Source of the DNA: Lysobacteraceae bacterium
Lineage (GTDB): Bacteria > Pseudomonadota > Gammaproteobacteria > Xanthomonadales > Rhodanobacteraceae
Length of the DNA: 44,039 nucleotides
Direction: 5' to 3'
Assembly: GCA_028870665.1 (NCBI GenBank)
Contig: JAGWPB010000015.1
Span: forward strand, 1 to 44,039
The notes under the pieces are model-generated. The model did not search any database. It was not told where the DNA came from and worked only from the letters and a program-made list of their open reading frames with translations. The translations under genes and the position numbers were made by a program. Positions 33,371 through 42,269 of the stretch are shown here, piece by piece. The stretch's first letter is position 1; each line of letters starts with the position of its first letter.

Positions 33371-36300
33371 TCACGCCGCGCCGCCCGGCGGCAGCAAGGC
33401 CGGGGCCACGCGGGTGCGCAGCATCGCCAGGCAGGCCTCGGCCGGCATCGGCGGCGCGATCAGGTGCCCCTGCACCTCGTCGCAGCCCTGTTCGCGCAGG
33501 TACTCGAGCTGCTCGGCGATCTCGACGCCCTCGGCGATCACGTTCAGACCCAGCGAGTGGGCCATGGTGATCACCGTGGCGGTGATCGCCTCGTCGTCGG
33601 GATCGGTGGTGATGTCGCCGACGAATTCCTTGTCGATCTTCAGCGTGTCGATCGGCAGCCGCTTGAGATAGGCCAGCGACGAATAGCCGGTGCCGAAGTC
33701 GTCGATCGCCAGGGTCACGCCGATCGCCTTGAGCTCGCCGAGGATGCGCACCGACTGCTCGGCATTGGCCATCACCATGCTCTCGGTCAGTTCCAGCTCG
33801 ATCAGCGGCGGCGCGATGTCGTGCGCGGCGAGCACCTTGCCGATGCGGCGGGCCAGATCGCCGTGCACCAGCTGGGCCGCCGACAGGTTGACCGCCATCG
33901 TCAGCTGGGTGAGTCCGAGCGCGCGCCACTGGCGCAGGTCGGCGCAGGCGCGTTCGAGCACGAACTCGCCGATCGCGCCGATCAGGCCGACTTCCTCGGC
34001 CAGCGGGATGAACACGCCCGGCGGGATCGGCCCGAGTTCCTCGCTCAGCCAGCGCAGCAGCGCCTCGACGCCGGTGACGCGGCCGTCCGACAGCGACAGC
34101 TTGGGCTGGTACACCAGGCTCAGCTCGCCGCGCTCCAGCGCGCGCCGCAGCGCGCCGATCATGGTCGCGCGCAACCGCGCCGAGGCATCCATCGCCTCGG
34201 TATAGACGGCGAAGGTGTTGCGGCCGCGCTCCTTGGCCTGATACATCGCGGTGTCGGCGAATTTGAGCAGGTCGGTCGGCACCTGACCGTGATCGGGGTA
34301 GAGCGCGATGCCGATCGAGGGCGAGATCAGGATCTCCTGGCCGCTGTCGAGTTCCAGCGGCAGCAGGAACGACTCCAGGATCTTGCGCGCGGCGTCCTCG
34401 GCATCGCGCACGCCGGCCACGCCCTCCAGGACCACGGTGAACTCGTCGCCGCCCAGGCGTGCCACGGTATCTTCCTCGCGCGCGGTCTGGCGCAGACGGG
34501 CACCGACCACCTTGAGCATGCGATCACCGGTGGCGTGGCCGAGCGAGTCGTTGACGTGCTTGAAGCGGTCGAGATCGAGAAACAGCACCGCCACCCGGCG
34601 ACCGCTGCGGCGCGCGCGCAGGATCGCATGGCCGAGACGCTCGCCGAGCAGGGTGCGGTTGGGCAGGCCGGTGAGGGTGTCGTAATTGGCCAGGTAGCGC
34701 AGTTCCTGCTCGACGCGCTTGCGTTCGGTGATGTCCGACAGCACGCCGACGAAGTGGGTGCGCACGCCCTGCGCGTCGCGCACCTCGTTGAGCTCGACCC
34801 AGCACAGGAACTCCTCGCCGTCCTTGCGCCGCTGCCACAGTTCGCCGTGCCAGTGGCCGTCCTCGAACACGCTGCGGCGGATGCGTTCGTACACCTCGGG
34901 CGGATGCTGGCCGCAGTTGAGAATCGCGGCATCGCGGCCGATCGTCTCGTCCTCGTGATAGCCGGTGATGCGGGTGAAGGCCGGATTGACCGAGACGAAG
35001 CGCAGCTGCAGGTCCGTCACCGTCACCGCCTCGCCCATCGAGCGGATCACCTCGGCGGCGATGCGGCGGTCGCGCTCGGCCTCGCGGCTGGCGTGGATGT
35101 CGCGCGCGGTGCCGGCCAGGCGCAGCGCATGGCCATGGGCATCGCGATCGACCACCTTGCCGCGCGCCAGCACCCACACCCACTCGCCCTGCGCGTTGAG
35201 CAGGCGGTACTCGGACTCGAAATGATCGCCGTCGCCCTCGACATGCGCAGCCAGCGCCTGCTCCACCCGCTGCAGGTCGTCCGGATGCACGGCGAAGTTG
35301 CGCCAGTCATCGAGCGACAGGGTCTCCTCGCGATGCCCGCCGAGCAGGTGGTCGGCGCTCATGCGGTGGACCAGGCCACGGCGCATGTCCCACTCCCAGA
35401 ACTCGTCACCCGAACCCCACAGCGACAGCCGCAGGCGGTCCTCGCGCTCGCGCAACTCGTTGCGATGGCGCAGCTCGGCGCGGCGGCGGCTCCAGATCGC
35501 CGCGGCGACGCCCAGCGCCAGCAGGCCGATCAGTGCGGCATACAGCGCGCGCATCGCCGGCGCATCCCACCAGGGCGGCGTCACCCGCAAGGCCAGCGTG
35601 GCGATCTGCGGGCCGAACACACCATCGTGATTGCTGCCGCGCACCTCGAAGCGGTAGTGACCGGCGTCAAGGTTGGTGTAGGTGGCCTCGTGACGGTTGC
35701 CGGCATCCACCCAGTCGCGATCGAATCCGAGCAGCCGATACATGAAGCGGTTGCGCTGCGGCGCGGCGAAATCCAGCGCGGCGAAATCCAGCCGCACCAC
35801 GCCCGCCTGCTGCGGCATGGCCAGCGTGCCGCTGATGTCGGGAAGCACTTCCGCGGCGCTGCCGACGCGGACCGAGGTGATGCGGACCGGCGGGTGATAG
35901 CGGTCCTGGTCCAGCGCGCCCGGACGGACCTCGTCGAGCCCGCGCAGGCCGCCGAAGATCAGCGTGCCGTCGGCGCGGTGCAGGCAGACGTTGACGTTGT
36001 ATTCCATGCCCTGCAGGCCGTCGGCGATGCCGAACGCGCGCACGTCGCCATGGGCCAGGCCGATGCGCGCGATGCCGAGATTGGTGCTGACCCAGAGGCC
36101 GCCGTCACCGTCCTCGAGGGCGCAGTAGATGGTGGAGTCCGGCAGTTGCGCCGAGGCGGCCACGCGGGCGAAACGTGCGCCGCGGGCATCGACGCCGAGC
36201 AGGCGGTCCAGCCCGGACGCCGTGCCCACCCACAGGTTGCCGTCGCGGCCGGCATGCACCGTGGCGACGGCCTCGTCGCTGAGGCCGTCGCGGAGTCCGA

Positions 36301-37930
36301 ACCGCTGCAGCTGGATCGTCCCCGGACGCCACAGCATCAGGCCGCTGGCGCTGGCGATCCAGACCCGCCCGGCACGATCCTCGGCCAGACTATAGATGCG
36401 GTTGTCGCCGGCGGCGATGCCATCGGACGACAGCCACTGGCTGACCTTCTGGCCCGGCAGCCAGCGCAGCACGCCCTGACCGAGGGTGCCGATCCAGAGT
36501 GCGCCGTCGCGGGCGCGCAGCAGGGTACGCAGCGGTGTGGTGAAACCGCCGCCGGCGATGCCCGGCGGCGTCACCAGCACGGCGCGGTCGCGGACCGGAT
36601 CGAAGTGCAGCAGCCCGTGCTTGGTGCCCAGCCACAGTGTGCCGTCGGCCGCCGTGATGATGGTGGTGACATCGGGCGCGGGCCCGTCGACGGGCCGCCC
36701 CAGGGCCAGGTCGAGCGCCTTGCTGTCGTCGGTGAAGGTGCCGGTTCCGGGGTCATAGCGGCGGAAGCCGCCGCCGTGCACGCCCATCCACAGCGCGCCC
36801 TGTGCGTCCTCGGCGAGCGCATTGATGTTGTTGTCGTTGGCCGGGTCGGCACCGGCATGGCGATCGAACAGCCAGCGGAAGGTGCTGCCGGCGGTCCGGG
36901 TATAGACGGCACCATGGTTGCGGGTGCCGATCCACAGCAGCCCGGAGGGGTCCACGTCGAGCGTCACGATGTCGGCGTCGGGCAGCGTGCCGGGCAGACC
37001 CGATTGCGCGGTCAGCACGCGTTCGTTGCCATCCGGATCCAGTCGCACCAGGCCGGTCCCTTCCACCGCCAGCCAAAGTCGGCGATCGGCGTCCTCGGCC
37101 AGCGCCCGCACCGCGACCGATGGCGTGGTCGCGAGCGCCGCGTCACGCGGCCAGATGCGCTGCGGCGCTCCGTGCGGCGCCTGCAGATAGACGCCCTGGC
37201 TGGTGCCGATCAGCAGCCCGCCCGAGCTGTCGCACAGCAGGCTGAGCGGTTTCAGCGCGGCATCCGACGGCAGCGGCTGGACACGGCGATGCTGCAGATC
37301 CAGCGCCAGCAGCTGGTCGCCAGCCAGCGCGTAGACGCGACCGTCGCCGCAGCGGCTGAAGCCGTTGAGCGGGAAATCGACGCGTCCGCCCGGCGGCCGC
37401 CACAGCACCTGCACCGCCAGACTGTGCGGCGCCAGCATGGCGATGCCGCGCGAGTTGCCGATCAGCAGCGGCAATGCGCCGCCGCCGCTGAGCGACGTGG
37501 TGTAGCCGACGGCGTCGCGCAGCGCCGCGGGCAGCGGCAGCACGCGATTGGCCACCGGGTCGAACAGCGTCAGCTGGCCGTTGCGGGTGGCTACCCACAG
37601 GCGTCCGGCATCGGCGTCGGCGATGGCCAGCGCGCCGATGCCGGGCAGACTGTCGGCACGGGTCGGGTCGCGCTGGTAGCGGCGCAGGCGATAACCGTCC
37701 CAGCGATGCAGCGCGCCGCTGGTGCCGAACCACATGAAGCCCTGCGCATCGCGGTGAATGGCATAGACGGTGTGCTGCGCAAGGCCGGCTTCGGCGCCGA
37801 TCGACTCGAAGTAGTAGTCGCGCGTATAGGCGCCGGCCGTCGCCTCGTCACCGGCCCACAGTGACAGGCACAGCGCGGCGGCGGCCAGCAGACGGGACAG
37901 GCGTGAGCGGCAGCATGGCGTTCGCAGCAT
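33371..37930 (-). CDS. Sensor diguanylate cyclase/phosphodiesterase with propeller, PAS, GGDEF and EAL domains
   Basis: A 1519-residue membrane signalling protein. It has a signal or membrane segment at 1-32, then a periplasmic two-component-regulator-propeller region with many repeats (e.g. DPSGLLWIGTRNHG, DAQGALWMGVHGGG, RDGNLWVGTASGLDRL) and a Y_Y_Y domain (YRLLGFDRDWVDAG). A membrane helix lies near residue 795, then two PAS regions (WEWDMRRGL; FTRITGYHEDETIGRD), a GGDEF domain with intact GGDEF near 1160 and an EAL domain with GVEALLRW near 1290. Both catalytic motifs are intact, so it may make or break c-di-GMP. ATG 37930 has no clear Shine-Dalgarno. Confidence 0.92.
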   Translation of the reverse strand: MLRTPCCRSRLSRLLAAAALCLSLWAGDEATAGAYTRDYYFESIGAEAGLAQHTVYAIHRDAQGFMWFGTSGALHRWDGYRLRRYQRDPTRADSLPGIGALAIADADAGRLWVATRNGQLTLFDPVANRVLPLPAALRDAVGYTTSLSGGGALPLLIGNSRGIAMLAPHSLAVQVLWRPPGGRVDFPLNGFSRCGDGRVYALAGDQLLALDLQHRRVQPLPSDAALKPLSLLCDSSGGLLIGTSQGVYLQAPHGAPQRIWPRDAALATTPSVAVRALAEDADRRLWLAVEGTGLVRLDPDGNERVLTAQSGLPGTLPDADIVTLDVDPSGLLWIGTRNHGAVYTRTAGSTFRWLFDRHAGADPANDNNINALAEDAQGALWMGVHGGGFRRYDPGTGTFTDDSKALDLALGRPVDGPAPDVTTIITAADGTLWLGTKHGLLHFDPVRDRAVLVTPPGIAGGGFTTPLRTLLRARDGALWIGTLGQGVLRWLPGQKVSQWLSSDGIAAGDNRIYSLAEDRAGRVWIASASGLMLWRPGTIQLQRFGLRDGLSDEAVATVHAGRDGNLWVGTASGLDRLLGVDARGARFARVAASAQLPDSTIYCALEDGDGGLWVSTNLGIARIGLAHGDVRAFGIADGLQGMEYNVNVCLHRADGTLIFGGLRGLDEVRPGALDQDRYHPPVRITSVRVGSAAEVLPDISGTLAMPQQAGVVRLDFAALDFAAPQRNRFMYRLLGFDRDWVDAGNRHEATYTNLDAGHYRFEVRGSNHDGVFGPQIATLALRVTPPWWDAPAMRALYAALIGLLALGVAAAIWSRRRAELRHRNELREREDRLRLSLWGSGDEFWEWDMRRGLVHRMSADHLLGGHREETLSLDDWRNFAVHPDDLQRVEQALAAHVEGDGDHFESEYRLLNAQGEWVWVLARGKVVDRDAHGHALRLAGTARDIHASREAERDRRIAAEVIRSMGEAVTVTDLQLRFVSVNPAFTRITGYHEDETIGRDAAILNCGQHPPEVYERIRRSVFEDGHWHGELWQRRKDGEEFLCWVELNEVRDAQGVRTHFVGVLSDITERKRVEQELRYLANYDTLTGLPNRTLLGERLGHAILRARRSGRRVAVLFLDLDRFKHVNDSLGHATGDRMLKVVGARLRQTAREEDTVARLGGDEFTVVLEGVAGVRDAEDAARKILESFLLPLELDSGQEILISPSIGIALYPDHGQVPTDLLKFADTAMYQAKERGRNTFAVYTEAMDASARLRATMIGALRRALERGELSLVYQPKLSLSDGRVTGVEALLRWLSEELGPIPPGVFIPLAEEVGLIGAIGEFVLERACADLRQWRALGLTQLTMAVNLSAAQLVHGDLARRIGKVLAAHDIAPPLIELELTESMVMANAEQSVRILGELKAIGVTLAIDDFGTGYSSLAYLKRLPIDTLKIDKEFVGDITTDPDDEAITATVITMAHSLGLNVIAEGVEIAEQLEYLREQGCDEVQGHLIAPPMPAEACLAMLRTRVAPALLPPGGAA

Positions 37931-37957
37931 CGAATGGGCCGGAGCAATCCCTTCCGC

Positions 37958-37963
37958 AGTGTA
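37958..37963 (-). promoter_or_regulatory. Possible -10 element for the GGDEF-EAL gene
   Basis: On the reverse strand TACACT lies 27 bases before the start ATG. No clear -35 is visible. The divergent gap to ygfB (37931-38070) probably holds both promoters. Confidence 0.35.
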
Positions 37964-38040
37964 GGCAAACCCGGCGCCCCCAGCCAGCGGCAGCGCGGCG
38001 CGCTTCCGCTGCCTGCGCGGAAGCGCCGCGACGGCACTGC

Positions 38041-38046
38041 TAAACT
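38041..38046 (+). promoter_or_regulatory. Possible -10 element for ygfB-pepP
   Basis: TAAACT lies 24 bases before the ygfB start, a partial match to TATAAT. No -35 is convincing. Confidence 0.35.
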
Positions 38047-38070
38047 GGCGCCGCCTCCGCGGAGCCGCCG

Positions 38071-38628
38071 ATGTCGAGCCCCTCGCCCAGTCATGCCGAA
38101 CTCGCCGCCGTGCTGGCGCGACTGGGCTGTGCCGCCGGGGCCAGCGACCTGCATGGCAGCCTGATCGGCTATCTGTGCATGGGTGGCGTGCCGCAGGCCG
38201 GCAGCCTGCTGGAGCGCCTCGAGGGCAGCGGCGTCCATCCGGCCGACGCCGCCGCGCTCGGCGTCTTCGAGGAGCTGATCGAGCAGGCGCTGGCGCAGCT
38301 CGATGATCCCGACCTCGGTTTCGCACCGCTGCTGCCGCAGGCCGAACAGCCGCTGCCGCAACGCGCCGAGGCGCTGCGCGAGTGGTGCCGCGGCCTGCTC
38401 GGCGGCCTGGGCCTCGGCGGGCTCGCCGGCGACATGCCGCTGTCGGCGGAGGGCCGCGAGATCCTCGGCGACTTCGGCGCCATCGCGGCCGCGCACTTCG
38501 ACTATGCCGACGACGATGAGGAGGACGAGACCGCGCTGGCCGAGGTGCTCGAATTCGTGCGCGTCGGCACCTTGCTGCTGCACGCCGAATTCGCCGCGCT
38601 GGCGCGCGGCGACGACCCGCTGCACTGA
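38071..38628 (+). CDS. ygfB: YgfB/YecA-like UPF0149 family protein
   Basis: A 185-residue acidic, helical protein of the UPF0149 family. Typical features are LHGSLIGYLCMGG, a central WCRGLLGGLGL segment, and the acidic YADDDEEDETALAEVLEFVRVGTLLLH region. Its neighbour pepP is the classic partner. The function is unsettled in most species. GGAG at 38061-38064 is six bases before ATG 38071. The pepP start is four bases after its stop. Confidence 0.92.
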   Translation: MSSPSPSHAELAAVLARLGCAAGASDLHGSLIGYLCMGGVPQAGSLLERLEGSGVHPADAAALGVFEELIEQALAQLDDPDLGFAPLLPQAEQPLPQRAEALREWCRGLLGGLGLGGLAGDMPLSAEGREILGDFGAIAAAHFDYADDDEEDETALAEVLEFVRVGTLLLHAEFAALARGDDPLH

Positions 38629-38632
38629 GTCG

Positions 38633-39946
38633 ATGATCGCGCGCAGCGAATACGCACGCCGCCGACGCGAGCTGATGCGCATGGCCGGCGGCGACGCCGC
38701 GGTGGTGGTCGCCGCCGCACCGGAGCGCATGCGCAACGCCGATGCCGCCTATCCGTACCGGCAGGATTCCGACTTCCACTACCTCAGCGGCTTTGCCGAG
38801 ACCGATGCCGTGCTGGCCCTGCTGCCGGGCCGCGCCCATGGTCAGGCGGTCATGTTCTGTCGCGAGCGCGACAGCGAACAGGAACGCTGGCACGGACCGC
38901 GCGTCGGCACCGAGGGCGCGGTGGCGAGCTACGGCATGGACGACGCCTTCCCGATCGACGACATCGACGACATCCTGCCCGGCATGCTGGAGGGCCGCAC
39001 GCGCCTGTACTGCCACTTCGGCCGCGAACCCGAGTTCGACGCCCGCCTGCTGGCCTGGATGCGCCGCCTGCGCGCGGCGCGCGGCGGCGGCGTCGTGCCC
39101 AGAGAACTGATGGCGCTCGGCCATCTGCTGCACGAGCAGCGCCTGTACAAATCGCCGGGTGAACTGAAAGCGCTGCGACGCGCCGCGGAGATCGCCGCCG
39201 AGGCGCATCACGCGGCGATGCGCGCGACGCGACCCGGCGCCGCCGAGTACGAGGTCGAGGCCGAGCTGCTGCGGGTGCTGCATGCGCGCGGCGCGGTGCC
39301 GTCGTATCCGCCGATCGTCGCCGCCGGCGCCAACGCCTGCGTGCTGCATTACGCCAGCAACCGCGCGCGCATGGCCGCCGGCGACCTGCTGCTGCTCGAC
39401 GCCGGCGCCGAGTGGCAGTGCTACGCCTCGGACATCACCCGCACCTGGCCGGTCGGCGGCCGCTACAGCCGCGCCCAGCGCGCGCTCTACGACGTGGTGC
39501 TGGCGGCACAGCAGGCGGCGATCGCCGAGGTGCGCCCGGGGCGGCCATGGAACGCCTGCCACGACGCCGCGGTACGGGTGATCGCCGCCGGACTGTGCGA
39601 TCTCGGCCTGCTGCCCGGTGATCCGGCCGCGGCCATCGAGAGCGGCAGCTACCAGCGCTTTTTCATGCACAAGACCGGACACTGGCTGGGTCTCGACGTG
39701 CACGACGTCGGCGATTACCGCGTCGACGGCGAGTCGCGCCTGCTGGAACCCGGCATGGTGGTCACGGTCGAACCGGGACTGTACGTGCCGGTCGACGCCG
39801 AAGACGTGCCGGCGCGCTATCGCGGCATCGGCATCCGCATCGAGGATGACGTGGCGGTGACCGCGCACGCTCCCGACATACTCAGCTCCGGCGTGCCCAG
39901 CGCGCCGGCCGAAATCGAGGCGCTGCTGGCGGCCGGTCACGGATGA
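38633..39946 (+). CDS. pepP: Xaa-Pro aminopeptidase P
   Basis: A cytoplasmic M24 metallopeptidase that removes N-terminal residues before proline. The 437 residues compare with 441 in E. coli PepP. It has the N-terminal YPYRQDSDFHYLSGF motif, and the catalytic domain has metal ligands in LLDAGAE, SDITRTWP, MHKTGHWLG, VTVEPGLYV and GIRIEDDV. It starts with ATG 38633, four bases after the ygfB stop. E. coli follows pepP with ubiH; here the next gene is AcvB-like. Confidence 0.97.
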   Translation: MIARSEYARRRRELMRMAGGDAAVVVAAAPERMRNADAAYPYRQDSDFHYLSGFAETDAVLALLPGRAHGQAVMFCRERDSEQERWHGPRVGTEGAVASYGMDDAFPIDDIDDILPGMLEGRTRLYCHFGREPEFDARLLAWMRRLRAARGGGVVPRELMALGHLLHEQRLYKSPGELKALRRAAEIAAEAHHAAMRATRPGAAEYEVEAELLRVLHARGAVPSYPPIVAAGANACVLHYASNRARMAAGDLLLLDAGAEWQCYASDITRTWPVGGRYSRAQRALYDVVLAAQQAAIAEVRPGRPWNACHDAAVRVIAAGLCDLGLLPGDPAAAIESGSYQRFFMHKTGHWLGLDVHDVGDYRVDGESRLLEPGMVVTVEPGLYVPVDAEDVPARYRGIGIRIEDDVAVTAHAPDILSSGVPSAPAEIEALLAAGHG

Positions 39947-40118
39947 AACGGAAAGCGGATCACGATGCGTGTGCCGGGCGCCATTCCGCCACGAAGTCCG
40001 GCGCGGTGGCCATGGTCCGGGCGGGGAACCGGCCCGGCGCGGCCGGACCGGGCGAGCCGCCTTCGATGTCCCATGACGGGCCACTCATGTGCGCCTGAAC
40101 CCTGCGAGGAGTTTGTCC

Positions 40119-41516
40119 ATGCTGCGACCGCTGATCCTGATGCTGGCCCTGATCGCAACCCCGGCAATGCCTGCCGCCGTACCCGCGCCATCGCCCGCTG
40201 CACCGGCCCCTGCCCCGGCCATCGCCGGCAGCGTCGTGCGCTACGGCCTGTTCGGACCGGTGACGGTGACGCGCCCGGCCGCCGCGCCGACCCGCGCGGT
40301 GATCGTGTTCTCGCCGCCGGCCGGGCCCGATGCGACGACGCGTGCCTACGCGACCCGGCTCGCCGCCGCCGGCAGCCTGGTGCTGACGGTCGATCTCGGC
40401 CGTTATCTGCACACCCTCGAGGGGCTCAAGGAGACCTGCAGCTATCCGGCCGGCCACGTCGAGGAGCTGTCGCACTGGATGCAGCGCCACGTGAAGCTGG
40501 CGACCTACCTGCGGCCCTATCTGGTGGGTATCGGCGGCGGCGCCGATTTCGTCTATGCGCTGGGGGTGCAGGCGCCGGCCGGCACCTTCTCGGGCATGGC
40601 CACGCTGGGCTGGGACGACGCCTTCCGCCTGCCGCGCGGCTTCTGCAAGGGCGACGCCGGCAATGCCACCGTCGCCGCGCGCGGCGGCTACGCGATCGGC
40701 CCGGTCAAGCCGCTGCCGCTGCCCTGGACCGCGTCGCGGCAACCGGGTGCCGCGACCCAGGACACGGCGTTCCTGCATGCCTTCGACCTGGCGCCGCTGC
40801 CCGCCGCCGGCGACGGCGCGGCACTGGCCGCCGCGCTGGACGGACTCAATCGCGACGTGACGCACGAGGGCGTGGCACCGAAGGCGCCCAGCATCGCCGA
40901 CCTGCCGCTGACCGAGGTCGCGCCGCAGGGCCGGCCCGACGGCCGCATCGCCGTGCTGCTGACCGGCGACGGCGGCTGGGCCGGCCTCGACCGCGGCATC
41001 GCCGCGGTGCTGTCGCAGCACGGCGTGCGCGTGATCGGCATGAGCTCGCTGGAGTTCTTCTGGCACAAGAAGACACCGGCCGAAGCCGCCGCGGCGGTGG
41101 CGCGCATCATCGCCGCCTATGCCGCACGCTACCCCGGCGCGCGCTTCACCCTGATCGGCTACTCCTTCGGCGCCAGCCTGGTGCCGGTGGTCTACAACCG
41201 TCTGCCGCCGGCCGAGAAGGGCCGGGTCAACGCCGGGGTGATGATCTCGCCCGATGACGCCGCCGTGTTCGAGATCCGCGTCGGCGACTGGTTCGGCGGC
41301 GCCACGCACAAGGACACCCTGCCGCTGGATCCCGAGCTGGCGCATCCGGGCGTGCCGATGATCTGCCTGTCGGGCGCGGCCGAGGGCAAGGACACCTACT
41401 GCGACAGCCTCGCCCGGCGCGGGCTGGCGCGCCTGATCGCCCTGCCCGGCGGCCATCACTACCAGGGCGACTACACGCGCCTCGGCGAGGCGGTGCTGAG
41501 CGCGCTGCCGCGCTGA
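40119..41516 (+). CDS. AcvB-like protein with two VirJ-type domains (secreted)
   Basis: A 465-residue protein with a signal peptide (about 1-19, LILMLALIATPAMPA), an N-terminal VirJ-type half (about 40-230) and a C-terminal VirJ-type half (about 275-465). The C-terminal half has TGDGGW (282-287), the nucleophile elbow GYSFGAS with Ser349 and GGHHYQGDY near the end. In the N-terminal half the equivalent elbow reads GIGGGAD, with no Ser, so it should be catalytically inert. AcvB of Agrobacterium is a periplasmic lysyl-phosphatidylglycerol hydrolase; mprF in this window would supply the lipid. GAGGAG lies seven bases before ATG 40119. Confidence 0.87.
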   Translation: MLRPLILMLALIATPAMPAAVPAPSPAAPAPAPAIAGSVVRYGLFGPVTVTRPAAAPTRAVIVFSPPAGPDATTRAYATRLAAAGSLVLTVDLGRYLHTLEGLKETCSYPAGHVEELSHWMQRHVKLATYLRPYLVGIGGGADFVYALGVQAPAGTFSGMATLGWDDAFRLPRGFCKGDAGNATVAARGGYAIGPVKPLPLPWTASRQPGAATQDTAFLHAFDLAPLPAAGDGAALAAALDGLNRDVTHEGVAPKAPSIADLPLTEVAPQGRPDGRIAVLLTGDGGWAGLDRGIAAVLSQHGVRVIGMSSLEFFWHKKTPAEAAAAVARIIAAYAARYPGARFTLIGYSFGASLVPVVYNRLPPAEKGRVNAGVMISPDDAAVFEIRVGDWFGGATHKDTLPLDPELAHPGVPMICLSGAAEGKDTYCDSLARRGLARLIALPGGHHYQGDYTRLGEAVLSALPR

Positions 41517-41557
41517 GCGACACACCCGGCACGATCATCGGGGATGCACGGCTGACG

Positions 41558-41768
41558 GCAATGCGAAGGGCCGCCCCTTTTGTCACCCTGTGCAACGCGC
41601 GCAGGGCCAACGCTATTTGTCACCCGGGGCAACGCGAAGGGCCTTCCACACGGCCGCGTTCCGGCTTCCGGACGGCCCCCGCGGAGAAGATCCTTCGGGC
41701 TTCGCCCTCGGGACGACAACGCAGTTGCCACCCGGGGCAACGCCGCCGCAGGCGCGAAGTCGAAAGGC
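41558..41768. repeat. Cluster of GTCACCCGGGGCAACGC-type repeats
   Basis: Copies at 41578-41608, 41616-41643 and 41724-41768 share TGTCACCC(T/G)G(T/G)GCAACGC and a following AAGGGCC or close variant. A partial copy (GCGAAGGGCC) lies at 41563-41572. Between them is CTTCGGGCTTCGCCCTCGGG, a piece common in xanthomonad intergenic DNA. No gene is supported between the AcvB-like gene and nfeD. Confidence 0.7.
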
Positions 41769-41803
41769 CGGATCGGGCATGCCGGCCGCGACAGCAACGG
41801 ACA

Positions 41804-42259
41804 TCAGCGTTCGGCGATGGCACGCACCTTCAGCGTGGTGCCGTCCACCGCGGTGACCTCGACCTCGGTCCCGCCCGGCAGGTCGGGGCCCTCGGCCAGC
41901 CACATGCCGTCGCCGACCAGGGCGCGGCCGCGGCCGTTGACGATGGCTTCGCCGAGCACCACGCGACGTCCGATCAGCGCCTCGCCGCGGCGGTTGAGCG
42001 TGCCGGCGTCGGCGTCCTCGCGCGCGAAACGCGGCCGCAGCAGCCGCCAGTACAGCCCGCAGGACAGAAACGCCAGCAGCGCGAACAGCAGCGCCTGCGG
42101 CAGCACGCCCAGCGCGGGCAGCAGCCACAGCACCGCGCCCGTCGCCGCCGCGGCGATGCCGACCCAGAGCATGAAATACCCCGGCGCCAGCACCTCGGCC
42201 GCGATCAGCAGCAGCGCCAGGATCCACCACACGTAATGCGCGGGAAACGTCGCGATCAT
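41804..42259 (-). CDS. NfeD family membrane protein
   Basis: A 151-residue protein with three N-terminal membrane helices (YVWWILALLLIAAEVLAPGY and following) and a C-terminal OB-fold domain (RRGEALIGRRVVLGEAIV to GTEVEVTAVDGTTLKV). NfeD proteins partner with SPFH/stomatin proteins, and this one lies 10 bases downstream of such a gene. This is the short type without the ClpP-like protease domain. Confidence 0.93.
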   Translation of the reverse strand: MIATFPAHYVWWILALLLIAAEVLAPGYFMLWVGIAAAATGAVLWLLPALGVLPQALLFALLAFLSCGLYWRLLRPRFAREDADAGTLNRRGEALIGRRVVLGEAIVNGRGRALVGDGMWLAEGPDLPGGTEVEVTAVDGTTLKVRAIAER

Positions 42260-42269
42260 GACGGCACCG

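Noticed and set aside
33464..37864. Long plus-strand frame of over 1400 codons antisense to the GGDEF-EAL gene
   Set aside because: The translation is His/Arg/Gln/Ala-rich with no domain, a mirror of the recognised gene on the other strand.
33371..40084. A minus-strand frame stays open for more than 2200 codons, past the GGDEF-EAL start and antisense to ygfB and pepP
   Set aside because: The GC-rich third-position bias keeps stop codons out. Family homology starts only at 37930, where a signal sequence begins, and the rest is antisense to well-recognised genes.
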